NCBI RefSeq assembly: GCF_008123425.1
Contig: NZ_VSSS01000101.1
Span: forward strand, 1 to 35,700
DNA from: Bradyrhizobium rifense
Lineage (GTDB): Bacteria > Pseudomonadota > Alphaproteobacteria > Rhizobiales > Xanthobacteraceae
DNA: 35,700 nt
Direction: 5' to 3'
Shown: positions 25,056 through 32,997 of the stretch, one piece after another
Numbering within the stretch: the stretch's first letter is position 1
How the letters are laid out: each line of letters begins with the position of its first letter
Translations under genes and position numbers: made by a program
Notes under the pieces: model-generated
Told to the model about the DNA's origin: nothing
The model's database searches: none
The model's input: only the letters and a program-made list of their open reading frames with translations

Positions 25056-25895
25056 AAAGTACCTCCATGAAAAGTTACGACGGCAAGCAACTAAAGTTAA
25101 AATTGTAGATGATGAGATTTGCATGTGAGGCTAGATCGCGGAATTCGGCGTCGCAATGCGCTGCTTCACACATCGCGCGACGTCGATGCGGTTCCATGAG
25201 CGAGTGCTGCAATCAAGTTGCGGATGTGCTTTGCAAATTTTTCCCGCATCGATGCCGAATAACATTCTCGTCATCGAAAATCGCGGCGCGAAGCCATGTC
25301 AGCTTCGCCGACCTAATTGTTGAAGCGATTTGTCGCAGCGAACATCGTGTTCGCGTAAAAATTGCAGCGGCGTGTGCACGCCGCCCCGTCAGTCGTCGCG
25401 GGCCTGGGAGAACGTGTAGCGCGGGTGGATGCCGGCCCTCGCGTGCGCCGGCAGGGCAATGGCATATGGGAGCGAATCCCCTGTGGCCATCCTTCGAGAC
25501 GCCCGCCGTTGGCGGGCCCTCAGGATGAGGACCGAGTGTGCGGCCATAGTTTTGACGAGCACCGATGCGGCTTAGCCTCATCCTGAGGAGACCGCGAAGC
25601 GGTCGTCTCGAAGGACGAGGCGCGCACTCAGGTCGTGCAAAATGCCATATCCGATCGCCCTCGCGCGTGCCGGGACTCGCCCGACACATTGTCGCTCGCG
25701 TCCTGGTCTCCGCGCGTGCGCGGCGTTCGGCATCGCCTTATGATGCGCAAGCCGTCGTGGGCCAGGCCTTGGTGGACAATGTGATCTCGGCCACAGTTTG
25801 CGGCCAGGGTCCCGCCTATCTTCGGTGCACTTGCACGCGTCGATCCCGCGGGACTACGCTTCCGTCATTGGTGATCAGGCATTTTGGAGGTTCTG
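25056..25895. other. 840-base intergenic region without convincing gene
   Basis: Between the divergent haem peroxidase and the small secreted protein. Part 25056-25480 is less GC-rich with AT-rich blocks and looks like promoter-bearing non-coding DNA; several open frames are present but have no start signal, family resemblance or codon bias. A family A repeat lies at 25487-25620. 25621-25880 shows nothing I can assign. A small RNA gene cannot be excluded. Confidence 0.5.
25487..25620. repeat. Dispersed inverted-repeat element, family A copy 3
   Basis: Two hairpin units in opposite orientation: CCATCCTTCGAGACGCCCGC with GGCGGGCCCTCAGGATGAGG, and CCTCATCCTGAGGAGACCGC with GCGGTCGTCTCGAAGGACGAGG. 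The spacer is about 48 bases. It has the same unit structure as the element at 5687. Confidence 0.75.
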
Positions 25896-26252
25896 ATGCA
25901 AAAATCATATTTGCTGGCTACGACCGCGGCACTGGCGCTCATCATGCAGACATCGCTCGCGCTGGCGCAGAGCGCGCCCGCCGCAGGCGGCACGCCACCG
26001 GCCGCCGCGGCCACCACGACGGCGCCTGCAGCGACCACTGCGCCGGCCGCAACCGCCACGCCGGCTGCGACCACCGACAATTCGACAGCGCCGGCCGGTT
26101 CGAAGAAGAGTGCCGAGAAGAAGCCCGCGAAGAAGAAGATGACGCGGCAGCAGGAGATCGACCATTCGGTCGACAGCGGCACCGTTCCGGCGCGCTATCG
26201 CAGCTCCGTGCCGAAGCAGTACCAGCAATATATTCCGTTCGAGAAGCAGTAG
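25896..26252 (+). CDS. Small secreted Ala/Thr/Pro-rich protein, function unknown
   Basis: A 118-residue protein with a clear signal peptide (YLLATTAALALIMQTSLALAQ). A low-complexity region rich in Ala, Thr and Pro (about 25-70) follows, then a Lys-rich patch (SKKSAEKKPAKKK) and a distinct C-terminal block from MTRQQEIDHSVDSGTVPARY to PFEKQ that is probably the conserved part. GGAGG lies five bases before ATG 25896. No enzyme motif is seen; a periplasmic or cell-wall-associated role is possible. Not recognised. Confidence 0.7.
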   Translation: MQKSYLLATTAALALIMQTSLALAQSAPAAGGTPPAAAATTTAPAATTAPAATATPAATTDNSTAPAGSKKSAEKKPAKKKMTRQQEIDHSVDSGTVPARYRSSVPKQYQQYIPFEKQ

Positions 26253-26404
26253 CCGATCACACCGCGGCGCGACGGGCTCCCCGTCTTGCGCCGCGGTGGA
26301 ACCGACGGAAGCCATGCGGGAACGATGGCGCGATCTGATCGGCTGACCCCTGTGGCGGTCTGCGGTTCCGGTGTTAGACTGGGCCAAGCCGGGGGGAAGC
26401 CGTG

Positions 26405-26884
26405 ATGAGTGACGATGGGAGGGATGCTGGCCTTGTAGCCATGATCAGCAGCATCCTGGGAGGCAACAAGCGCGCAGAGGTAGCCCACCCGCCGCCGCTT
26501 GCTGACTTCATGCCGATCGCGCCGGCGGCCGCACCGATTGCGGAATTGGCGCAAATCCCGGAAGCGGAGTCTCCGAAGCTCCAGGACGCGTCCAATCGGG
26601 CGGCGGTGGCTCCGAAGCCGGTTGCGCCCGGTCCGCCCCTGACGCCGGACGGCAAGCGGCTTCTGCCGGCGGACGCCATTGCCGATCTCGTGCTCGGCGA
26701 GTTGCGTAAGATCGAGGATTTTCCGGCGTCCGGCGTCTCGGTGACGGTCTACGGCTATCGGCACTGGAACGCCATGATCACCTTCGCGCCGTTCTCGACC
26801 ACGTTCCAGAACGCGACCCGGTTCCGCCAGGCTTTGCCCGATCTCGTCTTCAAGCTCCGCCGTTTCGTCGAACTTGAGATATAA
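26405..26884 (+). CDS. Hypothetical protein, function unknown
   Basis: A 159-residue soluble protein without signal peptide. The first 80 residues are Ala/Pro-rich and probably disordered. The C-terminal half (LLPADAIADLVLGELRKIEDFPASGVSVTVYGYRHWNAMITFAP, then FRQALPDLVFKLRRFVELEI) looks folded and likely conserved. A GGGGGG-containing ribosome binding site precedes it; a GTG at 26402 is an equally possible start. The gre-type gene follows 98 bases downstream in the same direction. Not recognised. Confidence 0.6.
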   Translation: MSDDGRDAGLVAMISSILGGNKRAEVAHPPPLADFMPIAPAAAPIAELAQIPEAESPKLQDASNRAAVAPKPVAPGPPLTPDGKRLLPADAIADLVLGELRKIEDFPASGVSVTVYGYRHWNAMITFAPFSTTFQNATRFRQALPDLVFKLRRFVELEI

Positions 26885-26982
26885 TGAGGGACGATCGCCG
26901 GCGGCCCGGCGCGGTTCATTTCGGTGGATCGCGGTGTGATGGCGCGGTGGTCACTCCAGAACTATTCGACAGGATATTCGAA

Positions 26983-27465
26983 TTGAGCGTCGCCTTTACC
27001 AAAGAAGAAAGCGCCGAGACCGCCTCCGAGACATTGCTGCCGGATCGCCCGATCTCGCCGCATCCGAACCTCGTGACCGAAACAGGCTTGCAGGCGCTGC
27101 AGACGCAGCTCCAGCAAGCGCGCGAGGCCTATGAAGCCGCGCAAGCCATCGATGATGTCAACGAAAAGCGCCGGCAGTCGGCCGTGCCCTTGCGCGATGT
27201 GCGCTATCTGACCGAACGGCTGCGCACGGCGCAACTGGTTCCCAATCCGGCGTCGAACGAGACGGTCGCCTTTGGCAGCACCGTGACGTTCAGCCGCGCC
27301 GACGGCCGCGTGCAGACATATCGTATCGTCGGGGAAGATGAAGCCGATCCAAAGGCGGGGTCGATCTCGTTCGTCTCGCCGGTCGCGAAGTCGCTGATGG
27401 GGAAGGCCGTCGGTGACGTCGTCGGCTCGGGAACACAAGAGATCGAGCTTATCGAGATCGGGTAG
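26983..27465 (+). CDS. GreA/GreB-type transcription elongation factor family protein
   Basis: A 160-residue protein whose C-terminal 65 residues match the FKBP-like domain of GreA/GreB (VAFGSTVTF, YRIVGEDEADPKAGSISFVSP, GKAVGDVV, IELIEIG). The N-terminal 30-90 region forms a coiled coil (QALQTQLQQAREAYEAAQAIDD) like the Gre finger, with an acidic pair at the tip. The conserved start in relatives, as I recall, begins SVAFTKEE, so I choose TTG 26983, preceded by AGGA; a longer frame starts at ATG 26884. Roles may be RNA cleavage in stalled RNA polymerase or binding of another polymerase-associated partner. A degraded copy of the same C-terminal domain lies at 28381-28537, beyond the methyltransferase gene. 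Confidence 0.78.
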   Translation: MSVAFTKEESAETASETLLPDRPISPHPNLVTETGLQALQTQLQQAREAYEAAQAIDDVNEKRRQSAVPLRDVRYLTERLRTAQLVPNPASNETVAFGSTVTFSRADGRVQTYRIVGEDEADPKAGSISFVSPVAKSLMGKAVGDVVGSGTQEIELIEIG

Positions 27466-27512
27466 CGATCCGGGCTTCCTGGTTCATCCTGCTGTCAAGC
27501 AAAAACCTTAAG

Positions 27513-27541
27513 TTGATCAAGATTTGAAACGATCCTAGCAT
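27513..27541 (+). promoter_or_regulatory. Candidate promoter of the methyltransferase gene
   Basis: TTGATC (27513-27518) and TAGCAT (27536-27541) are 17 bases apart, each matching four of six bases of the sigma-70 hexamers, 41 bases before ATG 27583. The region is AT-richer than its surroundings. Unconfirmed. Confidence 0.4.
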
Positions 27542-27582
27542 TTGGAGCTGTCGGGCAACTCTGCATGAAGTGAGGTTCGATA

Positions 27583-28365
27583 ATGTCGTTGAGCAAGGCC
27601 TTCAATGAGCGTCTAACGGAACTCAAGTTTCATCCCGCTGTTCTCGCGGTCAGACAAATCAAGAAGCGGCTGGCCGATAGCGGGCCTGCACTACGCCTCA
27701 AGTTCAATACCCAGAAGCGCGACGAGATCATCGGCGAGTACAAGCGCGGATCGAGCGTGCAGGACGTCATCGACTTCACCAAGCAGCATATGGGCACGGG
27801 CTCCTGCCAGATCGAGACGGAGATCTCGTCGGCCCTCGACTACATCGCAGCGTCCGCTCCGAAGCTCGTGGTTGAAATCGGTACGCTGAACGGCGGAACC
27901 TCGCTCCTGTTCGGACGATTTCTTCCCACGATGGAGACGATGATCTGCATCGATCTCCACGTGAAGAACAAGGAAATGCTGAAGCTGCTTGCGACGCCGA
28001 AGCAGCAATGGACCTTCTTCGACATGCCGTCCTACGCGGATGACACCGTCAAGCGGGTCGAGAAGTTCCTGAACGGCAGGCTGATCGACGCCTTGTTCAT
28101 CGACGGCGATCACCGCTACGAGGGCGTCAAGCAGGACTTTCTCTGCTACCGGCATTACGTCAGGGAGGGCGGAATCATCCTGTTCCACGACATCTGCGAG
28201 TCCAGCGGCAACACCAGCGCCTGGGCCGGCGGCGTCCCGCAGTTGTGGCGCGAATTGTCGCCGTTTTACGAGCACAAGGAATTCGTTCAAAGCCGCAGCC
28301 AGGAAGGTTTTGGCATCGGCGCGCTCAAATACACCAAGGCCGCGAATCCGTTTCCGTCGGCGTGA
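27583..28365 (+). CDS. Class I SAM-dependent methyltransferase (Methyltransf_24-like)
   Basis: A 260-residue cytoplasmic methyltransferase. The SAM-binding motif I is VVEIGTLNGGTS (95-106), followed by MICIDLH, and the acidic loop LFIDGDHRYEGVKQDF is typical of the family that includes cephalosporin-hydroxylase-like and sugar/macrolide O-methyltransferases. A following FHDICESSG resembles the metal-site segment of these enzymes. GAGG precedes ATG 27583 at good spacing, and a promoter candidate lies just upstream. It sits between an intact gre-type gene and the remnant of a second gre 3' end, so it may have been inserted there. The substrate is not predictable; small-molecule or sugar methylation is likely. 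Confidence 0.82.
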   Translation: MSLSKAFNERLTELKFHPAVLAVRQIKKRLADSGPALRLKFNTQKRDEIIGEYKRGSSVQDVIDFTKQHMGTGSCQIETEISSALDYIAASAPKLVVEIGTLNGGTSLLFGRFLPTMETMICIDLHVKNKEMLKLLATPKQQWTFFDMPSYADDTVKRVEKFLNGRLIDALFIDGDHRYEGVKQDFLCYRHYVREGGIILFHDICESSGNTSAWAGGVPQLWRELSPFYEHKEFVQSRSQEGFGIGALKYTKAANPFPSA

Positions 28366-28380
28366 TGCTGGCGTGGGCGG

Positions 28381-28537
28381 ATGTACGTAGTCATTGGAGA
28401 GGACGAAGCGGCCCCGAAAGACGGGGCCGCTCTCGTTCGTATCTCCAGTCGCGAAGTCGCCGATGTGGAAAGCGGTCGGCGATATCGTGGGGGCGGGCGC
28501 GCAGGAGATCGAGATCGCGCCGATCGGGTCGAGCTGA
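28381..28537 (+). pseudogene. Degenerate 3' remnant of a gre-type gene, frameshifted
   Basis: In frame from 28381, MYVVIGEDEAAPKDGAAL resembles YRIVGEDEADPKAGSI of the intact protein at 26983-27465. After one extra base near 28429-28432 the reading continues in another frame: SFVSPVAKSPMWKAVGDIVG, then AGAQEIEIAPIGSS and a TGA at 28535. The intact protein has SFVSPVAKSLMGKAVGDVVG at the same point. The N-terminal coiled-coil part is missing. It is a decayed duplication, without its own start, following the methyltransferase stop by 15 bases. Confidence 0.85.
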
Positions 28538-28582
28538 TATCGATGGTCTCCGCTGTGTCGCGAAACAACGTATGATGGTCGA

Positions 28583-29260
28583 ATGAGACGATTTCTGTCG
28601 GGAGCGTTGCCGTTTTACGCGTTGGCCGGATTGGCCATTTGCATGTACCTCGTCCTGTATAAGACGAACCTGTTCGATTTGAATGCCATCGTCCAGGACG
28701 CGACCGGTTCGTCATGGTTTCCGGTCTTCATCTTCGTCTGCGTGCTGCTGGAGTCGGTCTTCCCGTATTTCGGCTATTTTCCCGGAACCGCGCTGATCCT
28801 GATGTCCGTGGCGCTCAATCCGAAGCCCGCGGATGTCTCCGTTTTCATCGTGGCGTGGCTGGCCATCATCGTGGGCGCGGTTCTGAGTTACGGACAAGCC
28901 CGTTTTTTCAGGCCGCTTTTGCAGCGGGTTGCTTCGAAGGCGGCACTGAGCCGGTGTGAGTCACTCCTCGACGCCTACGGTCCCTACGCGCGCGTTGCCC
29001 TGTTCGTTCATCCCAACGCTTGCGCGATGTATTTCACGGCACTCGGACTTCTCGGCCGGAACCTGGCGCGAGAGCTCGGCTATCTCAGCGTGGGTGCTGC
29101 GGCCTCTGTGGGTATTCTGTTCGTCGTCGTGACCAGACTCGTGTCGTCGGTCGGCGCCACCGATGATGGGGAATTGCAGGTGCTGCTTGCGGCAGCGCTG
29201 GTCGCCATCGGGACCCTCGTCGGTCTCTATGCGGCCTGGCGGCCGGCCCGGGCTGCTTGA
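28583..29260 (+). CDS. DedA/VTT-like membrane protein
   Basis: A 225-residue multi-pass inner-membrane protein with about five to six hydrophobic segments. The segment CVLLESVFPYFGYFPGTALIL resembles the DedA family E-x-x-P-x-PGE entry, and LDAYGPYARVALFVHPNACAMYFTALGLLGR resembles the later RF-P segment. Family members handle membrane lipid distribution, pH or antibiotic resistance. The classical Glu of PGE is missing here (PGT). The ribosome binding site is weak. It stands downstream of the gre remnant in the same direction. Family assignment is by pattern and is moderate. Confidence 0.6.
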   Translation: MRRFLSGALPFYALAGLAICMYLVLYKTNLFDLNAIVQDATGSSWFPVFIFVCVLLESVFPYFGYFPGTALILMSVALNPKPADVSVFIVAWLAIIVGAVLSYGQARFFRPLLQRVASKAALSRCESLLDAYGPYARVALFVHPNACAMYFTALGLLGRNLARELGYLSVGAAASVGILFVVVTRLVSSVGATDDGELQVLLAAALVAIGTLVGLYAAWRPARAA

Positions 29261-29275
29261 GTTTGATCCGTTATT

Positions 29276-29303
29276 GAGTGAGCCACGTTGCAATCGCTCA
29301 CTC
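29276..29303. terminator. Hairpin between convergent DedA-like and zinc-ribbon genes
   Basis: GAGTGAGC (29276-29283) and GCTCACTC (29296-29303) pair perfectly around a 12-base loop, overlapping the stop codon of the zinc-ribbon gene at 29298. It could terminate both genes. No long T-run is present. Confidence 0.5.
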
Positions 29304-30311
29304 GACGTGGAGCTTGTCCAGATTGCCTATGATAAATCTGCATCTGGCCACGACGCGCGAGGCGTCGTCGTCAGACGCGTAGTTCTGAAGAGTTCGTTCT
29401 ATCGCTGATCGATCCACGCCGCCCTTTAACATCGGATTGATCCGATTCAGGATCGGTGCCCGTCCCTGGTGCGGAATGTAGCAGGCGAGCGCATCCAGGG
29501 CGACAAGGCTTAGTGGACGGCGCTTTGCAAGCCAGTCCTGGGCTCTGACCCAATATAGATTGGAGAGCGACGCGAGTTGTCCCCATGAGGCCGAGACATT
29601 CTCGAATGGAGCATTAGCTTCGATCCAATCCAGCACTTCGGGCGAGCGAAACCAGGAGAGCGCTGCCATGTCATTCTGCAAGTCGCGCCCACGTAAGGAT
29701 TTCAATGCATCAATGGTCATGTGAAGCCCCTCTGGGGACGGCAAGCATTTGGCAGCAGCCTCGGCCCAAGCGAACAGGGCGTTGTCGCGGCGAGCCCTTT
29801 CACATTGTCCGTGCACCCATGGAGCAGCCGAGCTTCCGATCACATTTGCGCACAGTTCAAGGGCCGTCTTCAGGACGTGTCGATTGCCCATCTCGGCGCG
29901 CTCTTGAAGGCTCGCGAGAATGTCGCTGGTTGCGAATGGGCCGAACGCTTCGAAATCTGGGCGGCTGAGGCGCCAGCGCGTGATGCAATAGTCAATCAGA
30001 CGGTCCAGCGACTTGGCGCACATTTCAGGGGTTGGCGCTTCCATCCCTTCAGTCGTGTAGTCGGCAGCGTCCGGTTGGCTTGCGGATCCATCCTGATCGT
30101 AAAAATCATCATGTAGCAGGAATTTGTTCCAACCATGTACCGCAGCGAGATTGAACCATTCGATCGGTCGGAGGGCGAGTCGTCGTAGACGATTAGCGCA
30201 GTCAGGGCACACTCGGTATGCTTCTTGATGGTCGTCGTCGCCAACTTCCTCCGCAATCGGACTTTGGCGGCATGCTTGGCAGCGCCAACGGTCGAGCATT
30301 TCCACGGTCAT
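29298..30311 (-). CDS. Orphan zinc-ribbon protein, function unknown
   Basis: A 337-residue soluble protein with a four-cysteine zinc ribbon at the N-terminus (Cys11, Cys14, Cys35, Cys38; RCQACRQSP and RVCPDCAN). The rest is helical-looking, Trp- and Asp-rich (EWFNLAAVHGWNKFLLHDDF, MCAKSLDRLIDYCITRWR, VLKTALELCANVIGSSAAPW) with possible armadillo/HEAT-like helices. No catalytic motif is recognised. Codon use appears less GC-biased than in the surrounding genes, and a tRNA gene lies about 320 bases away; both hint at acquired DNA but do not prove it. No ribosome binding site is clear; ATG 30299 is an alternative. It might be an orphan immunity or defence-type protein, but that is speculation. 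Confidence 0.6.
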   Translation of the reverse strand: MTVEMLDRWRCQACRQSPIAEEVGDDDHQEAYRVCPDCANRLRRLALRPIEWFNLAAVHGWNKFLLHDDFYDQDGSASQPDAADYTTEGMEAPTPEMCAKSLDRLIDYCITRWRLSRPDFEAFGPFATSDILASLQERAEMGNRHVLKTALELCANVIGSSAAPWVHGQCERARRDNALFAWAEAAAKCLPSPEGLHMTIDALKSLRGRDLQNDMAALSWFRSPEVLDWIEANAPFENVSASWGQLASLSNLYWVRAQDWLAKRRPLSLVALDALACYIPHQGRAPILNRINPMLKGGVDRSAIERTLQNYASDDDASRVVARCRFIIGNLDKLHVE

Positions 30312-30627
30312 GCGATACTGCGTGTTGAATAAGCGCCTTGCGCAATGGCGCGAACGCCATCTCGGTGAACTAAGCGCTCCTGAGCCGATAGTACGGCGGA
30401 GACGTTAGGTTGTGGCCTCATCGTCCGGTGGACCCCTTCCCGGATCATGCCATCATGCCGGTGTTTTGCCCGACGCGTCAACCGATTTTCGGAAAAGGCG
30501 CAACCCATTGATCCGACAGAATTCGGCTACTGTGCATGGGGTTGTTTTCGAGATTTCAACGGGACGGGTGACCAAAAGTCGCCCCGTGCGGGCATCGTCC
30601 GCAACCAGTATGGTTCAGGAGGATGGA
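30312..30627. other. Intergenic region between the zinc-ribbon gene and tRNA-Val
   Basis: No gene is convincing; the open frames reading through into the tRNA are artefacts. Part 30460-30570 (GTGTTTTGCCCGACGCGTC, TACTGTGCATGGGGTTGTTTT) resembles, from memory, a dispersed sequence of Bradyrhizobium-like genomes. A weak hairpin ACGGG/CCCGT downstream of the tRNA 3' end (30575-30600) may terminate its transcript. Confidence 0.4.
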
Positions 30628-30702
30628 TGGTGGGCGCACAAGGGATCGAACCTTGGACCTCTCCCGTGTGAAGGGAACGCTCTCCCGCTGAGCTATGCAC
30701 CC
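30628..30702 (-). tRNA. tRNA-Val (anticodon CAC)
   Basis: The minus strand reads GGGTGCATAGCTCAGCGGG and ends TGTGCGCCCACCA. The acceptor arms GGGTGCA/TGCGCCC pair with a G-T wobble. The D-arm is AGCTCAGCGGGAGAGC, the anticodon loop TTCACAC gives anticodon CAC for the Val codon GTG, and the T-arm contains GGTTCGATCC. The 3' CCA is encoded (30628-30630). The 5' end is at 30702. Confidence 0.93.
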
Positions 30703-30860
30703 GTAACCATCATGCCGACGGCCGGACTTTTCGGCCGGCCGGCGCATCGGAGCCCGCGATTTAGAAGTGCGGGCTAGAAGTGTCAAGTTTTCAGGCGGCT
30801 TGAGGCCGGAAAACCTTCGCCGGTGCCCCAATCCGGCGGCGAGGCCGGATTTTGGGCCGC

Positions 30861-32159
30861 TTACGCGCCCTGCTGGCGGGCGCGGGAGGCGTGGGCCTGC
30901 AGCGCGCGGATGCGCTCGGCGAGCGTTCCGCCACCTTCGGGGAGGGGGCTTGCTGCCGCGCCATTGGTCGCGACGCCATTGGTCGGTCGGGCGGCCTGCT
31001 TCGGCGGCTGGCCGGCCTCGGCTGCCAGCAGCGCCTCGATCGGCGAGTTCGGGCCCTCGAGCTGCATCGCGAGTTTTGCCACCTCGGCGGCGATGTCGTT
31101 GATGCGCTCGCGCAGCAGCGCGTTCTCCATGCGCTCGGTCGCCCAGGAGCTCTCCGCCTGCTGCTGGATCGCATTGATGTCGCGCTGGAGTTTTGCGCGC
31201 TCGTCGCGTGCGGTGCCGAGCTGCTCTTCCAGCGCGGCCTTTTCCGCGCGCATCGCCTCGAACGCAGCCGACGACTTGCCGCCGCTCAAGCCGGCGACCT
31301 CGACGCGCAATTCCTTGATGGTGCGCTCGGAGCTCTCATTGGTCTGGCGGAGCTGGTTGTTCTCATAGTCGCGCTCGGCGAGCAGCTTGCCCTGCGTGGC
31401 GAGGCGGCCTTCGAGATCGGCGACGCGGCCGGACAGCATCTCGGCCTCCTTGACCTGCACGATCAGCTGGCGATCGAGCTCAGTGACGCGCTGGCTCAGA
31501 TTCTCGACGCGGCCGCGCGCATCGCCAAGCTCGCGCGAGGCGGTCTCCGACTCGACGCGCTCCTGCGTCAGCCGCGCCTGCGTGGCGGTGAACTCTTTCT
31601 CGGCATCGCCGACGCGGTTCTTCAGCTCTTCGATCTGGGCGCGCACCGCGACCAGCTCGACCTGGCGGCTCTCCGCCATCATCGAGCGGTCGGACAGTTC
31701 GGAGTTGATCTTGGCGAGCTCGCCCTGCTTGTTGCTCAGCGCAATCTCGGCCTCGCGCAAGGACGCGGTCTTGGCGTTGAATTCCTCTTCGGTGGCGCGG
31801 AGCTGCTCCTTCACCGCCTTCTCGCGCGCCTCGAGCGCGAAGATCGTGGCGTTCTTCTCGCCGAGCTCGATCTTCATGCGGTTGATGGCGTCGCTCTTCT
31901 TGCCGAGCTCGGCGAGCTGGCTCGTGGTCTTGTTCTTGAGCTGGTCGACGCTCATCTCGAGCCGGCGCGCCGACATGGCGAACTCGGCGCGGAGCTGGTC
32001 CTTGTCGGCCTGGATCTCCGCCATCGACAGCGGTGTGGCGGCCTCGAGCCGGCGCGTGGTCAGGCGGACCGCGCGATTATGCACCAGCGGCACGATGGCA
32101 AGCCCGCACAGCATCGACAGCAGGAAACCGATCGCCAGGTACATGATCGGTTCGACCAT
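30861..32159 (-). CDS. Membrane-anchored coiled-coil protein
   Basis: A 432-residue protein with one N-terminal transmembrane helix (about 5-26, IMYLAIGFLLSMLCGLAIVPLV) and then a long coiled coil from about 35 to 365, rich in Glu, Lys, Arg, Leu and Ala heptads (for example AEIQADKDQLRAEFAMSARR). The C-terminal tail (PIEALLAAEAGQPPKQAARP) is low complexity. No enzyme motif is seen. Similar proteins are conserved in Rhodopseudomonas/Bradyrhizobium-type genomes, function unknown; a scaffolding or cell-envelope role, possibly linked to division or polarity, is a guess. It stands alone, downstream of a DUF1134 gene on the same strand (gap 118 bases). Confidence 0.75.
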   Translation of the reverse strand: MVEPIMYLAIGFLLSMLCGLAIVPLVHNRAVRLTTRRLEAATPLSMAEIQADKDQLRAEFAMSARRLEMSVDQLKNKTTSQLAELGKKSDAINRMKIELGEKNATIFALEAREKAVKEQLRATEEEFNAKTASLREAEIALSNKQGELAKINSELSDRSMMAESRQVELVAVRAQIEELKNRVGDAEKEFTATQARLTQERVESETASRELGDARGRVENLSQRVTELDRQLIVQVKEAEMLSGRVADLEGRLATQGKLLAERDYENNQLRQTNESSERTIKELRVEVAGLSGGKSSAAFEAMRAEKAALEEQLGTARDERAKLQRDINAIQQQAESSWATERMENALLRERINDIAAEVAKLAMQLEGPNSPIEALLAAEAGQPPKQAARPTNGVATNGAAASPLPEGGGTLAERIRALQAHASRARQQGA

Positions 32160-32277
32160 GGATCAGAACTCCGAGAGCTAAGGAAAAATTTACCAAGGAC
32201 AATGCATGGCGGACCGGCAAAAAGCCAGCCCCGCCCTGTTGTTAACGTGAATCCGGAATCGAAGGGGAGGAGCGGAC

Positions 32278-32886
32278 CTAGAACGGGTTCCAGGTCGCCC
32301 TCGGCGTGTATTTGAGGTAGCCGATATTGGCGCCCAGGCGCAGCCCGAGGCCGGAGCGGATCGGCACCAGCACGATGTTGTTGGCGGTGAGCGCCGTCAT
32401 GCCGAAGCCGCCGATGATGTAGGCCGAGCCGTCGAGGCCGGCGAAGCGCTGGTAGATCGCGTTGGTGGCGGGCAGGTTATAGACCAGCGTCATGGTGCGC
32501 GCGCCGTCGCCGCCCCAGTCGAAGCCGAGCGACGGACCCTGCCAGTAGACGCGCAGGTCGCCGGCGTTCTTGGTGTAGAGCGTGCCTTCGCCATAGCGCA
32601 GGCCGGCGACGAACGCGCCGGAGCCTTCCTCGCCCAGGATATAGCCGTTCGGCAGGCCCCATTGGCTGACCGCCTTCTCGATGATCGAGGCGAGGCCGCG
32701 CGAGACGTTGCCGAAGAAGCGGTGGCCGGCGGTGACGAGCTCGTCGGGCCCATAGGTGTTGGGCGTCGGGGTCCGCTGCGGCGGCGGCAGGTCCGGCGGC
32801 GGCGCGGCCGTCTGGGCGGAGGCCGGCACGATCCAGCCAGCCAGCGCTACGAGCGCCACTGCGGCAAGGCGTGATGCGAAATTCAT
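32278..32886 (-). CDS. DUF1134 exported protein
   Basis: A 202-residue protein, signal peptide MNFASRLAAVALVALAGWIV with PASA as cleavage context, and then a Pro-rich stretch. The rest is the DUF1134 domain with characteristic text: YGPDELVTAGHRFFGNVSRG, EKAVSQWGLPNGYILGEEGS, VYWQGPSLGFDWGGDGARTM and IGYLKYTPRATWNPF. Function unknown; related to Ysc84-type lipid-binding proteins by pattern, which suggests outer-membrane or periplasmic lipid contact. AGGGG lies seven bases before ATG 32886. Confidence 0.85.
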   Translation of the reverse strand: MNFASRLAAVALVALAGWIVPASAQTAAPPPDLPPPQRTPTPNTYGPDELVTAGHRFFGNVSRGLASIIEKAVSQWGLPNGYILGEEGSGAFVAGLRYGEGTLYTKNAGDLRVYWQGPSLGFDWGGDGARTMTLVYNLPATNAIYQRFAGLDGSAYIIGGFGMTALTANNIVLVPIRSGLGLRLGANIGYLKYTPRATWNPF

Positions 32887-32997
32887 AAAAGAACCCCTGG
32901 TATCGATTCCGGTCCGCTTCCCTTAACCTGACGCCAACAGGCACGGTTCTAGGTTGCACCGGATGTCCCCTCGACTCGGATGTTATCCGCAGCAACT

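Noticed and set aside
25109..25528. Open frames in the 840-base gap
   Set aside because: No ribosome binding site, no family resemblance, and they run across the repeat element.
25565..26338. Open frame of 257 codons over the small secreted protein gene
   Set aside because: It overlaps in another frame a gene with signal peptide and strong ribosome binding site and begins inside a repeat element.
30412..30777. Open frames reading through the tRNA-Val gene (ending in GIEPWTSP-like text)
   Set aside because: Such peptides arise from translating tRNA sequence antisense and are known annotation artefacts.
30852..32315. Open frame of 487 codons antisense to the coiled-coil protein
   Set aside because: Shadow of a heptad-rich gene; its low-complexity Leu/Ala/Arg translation is a result of the reverse reading.
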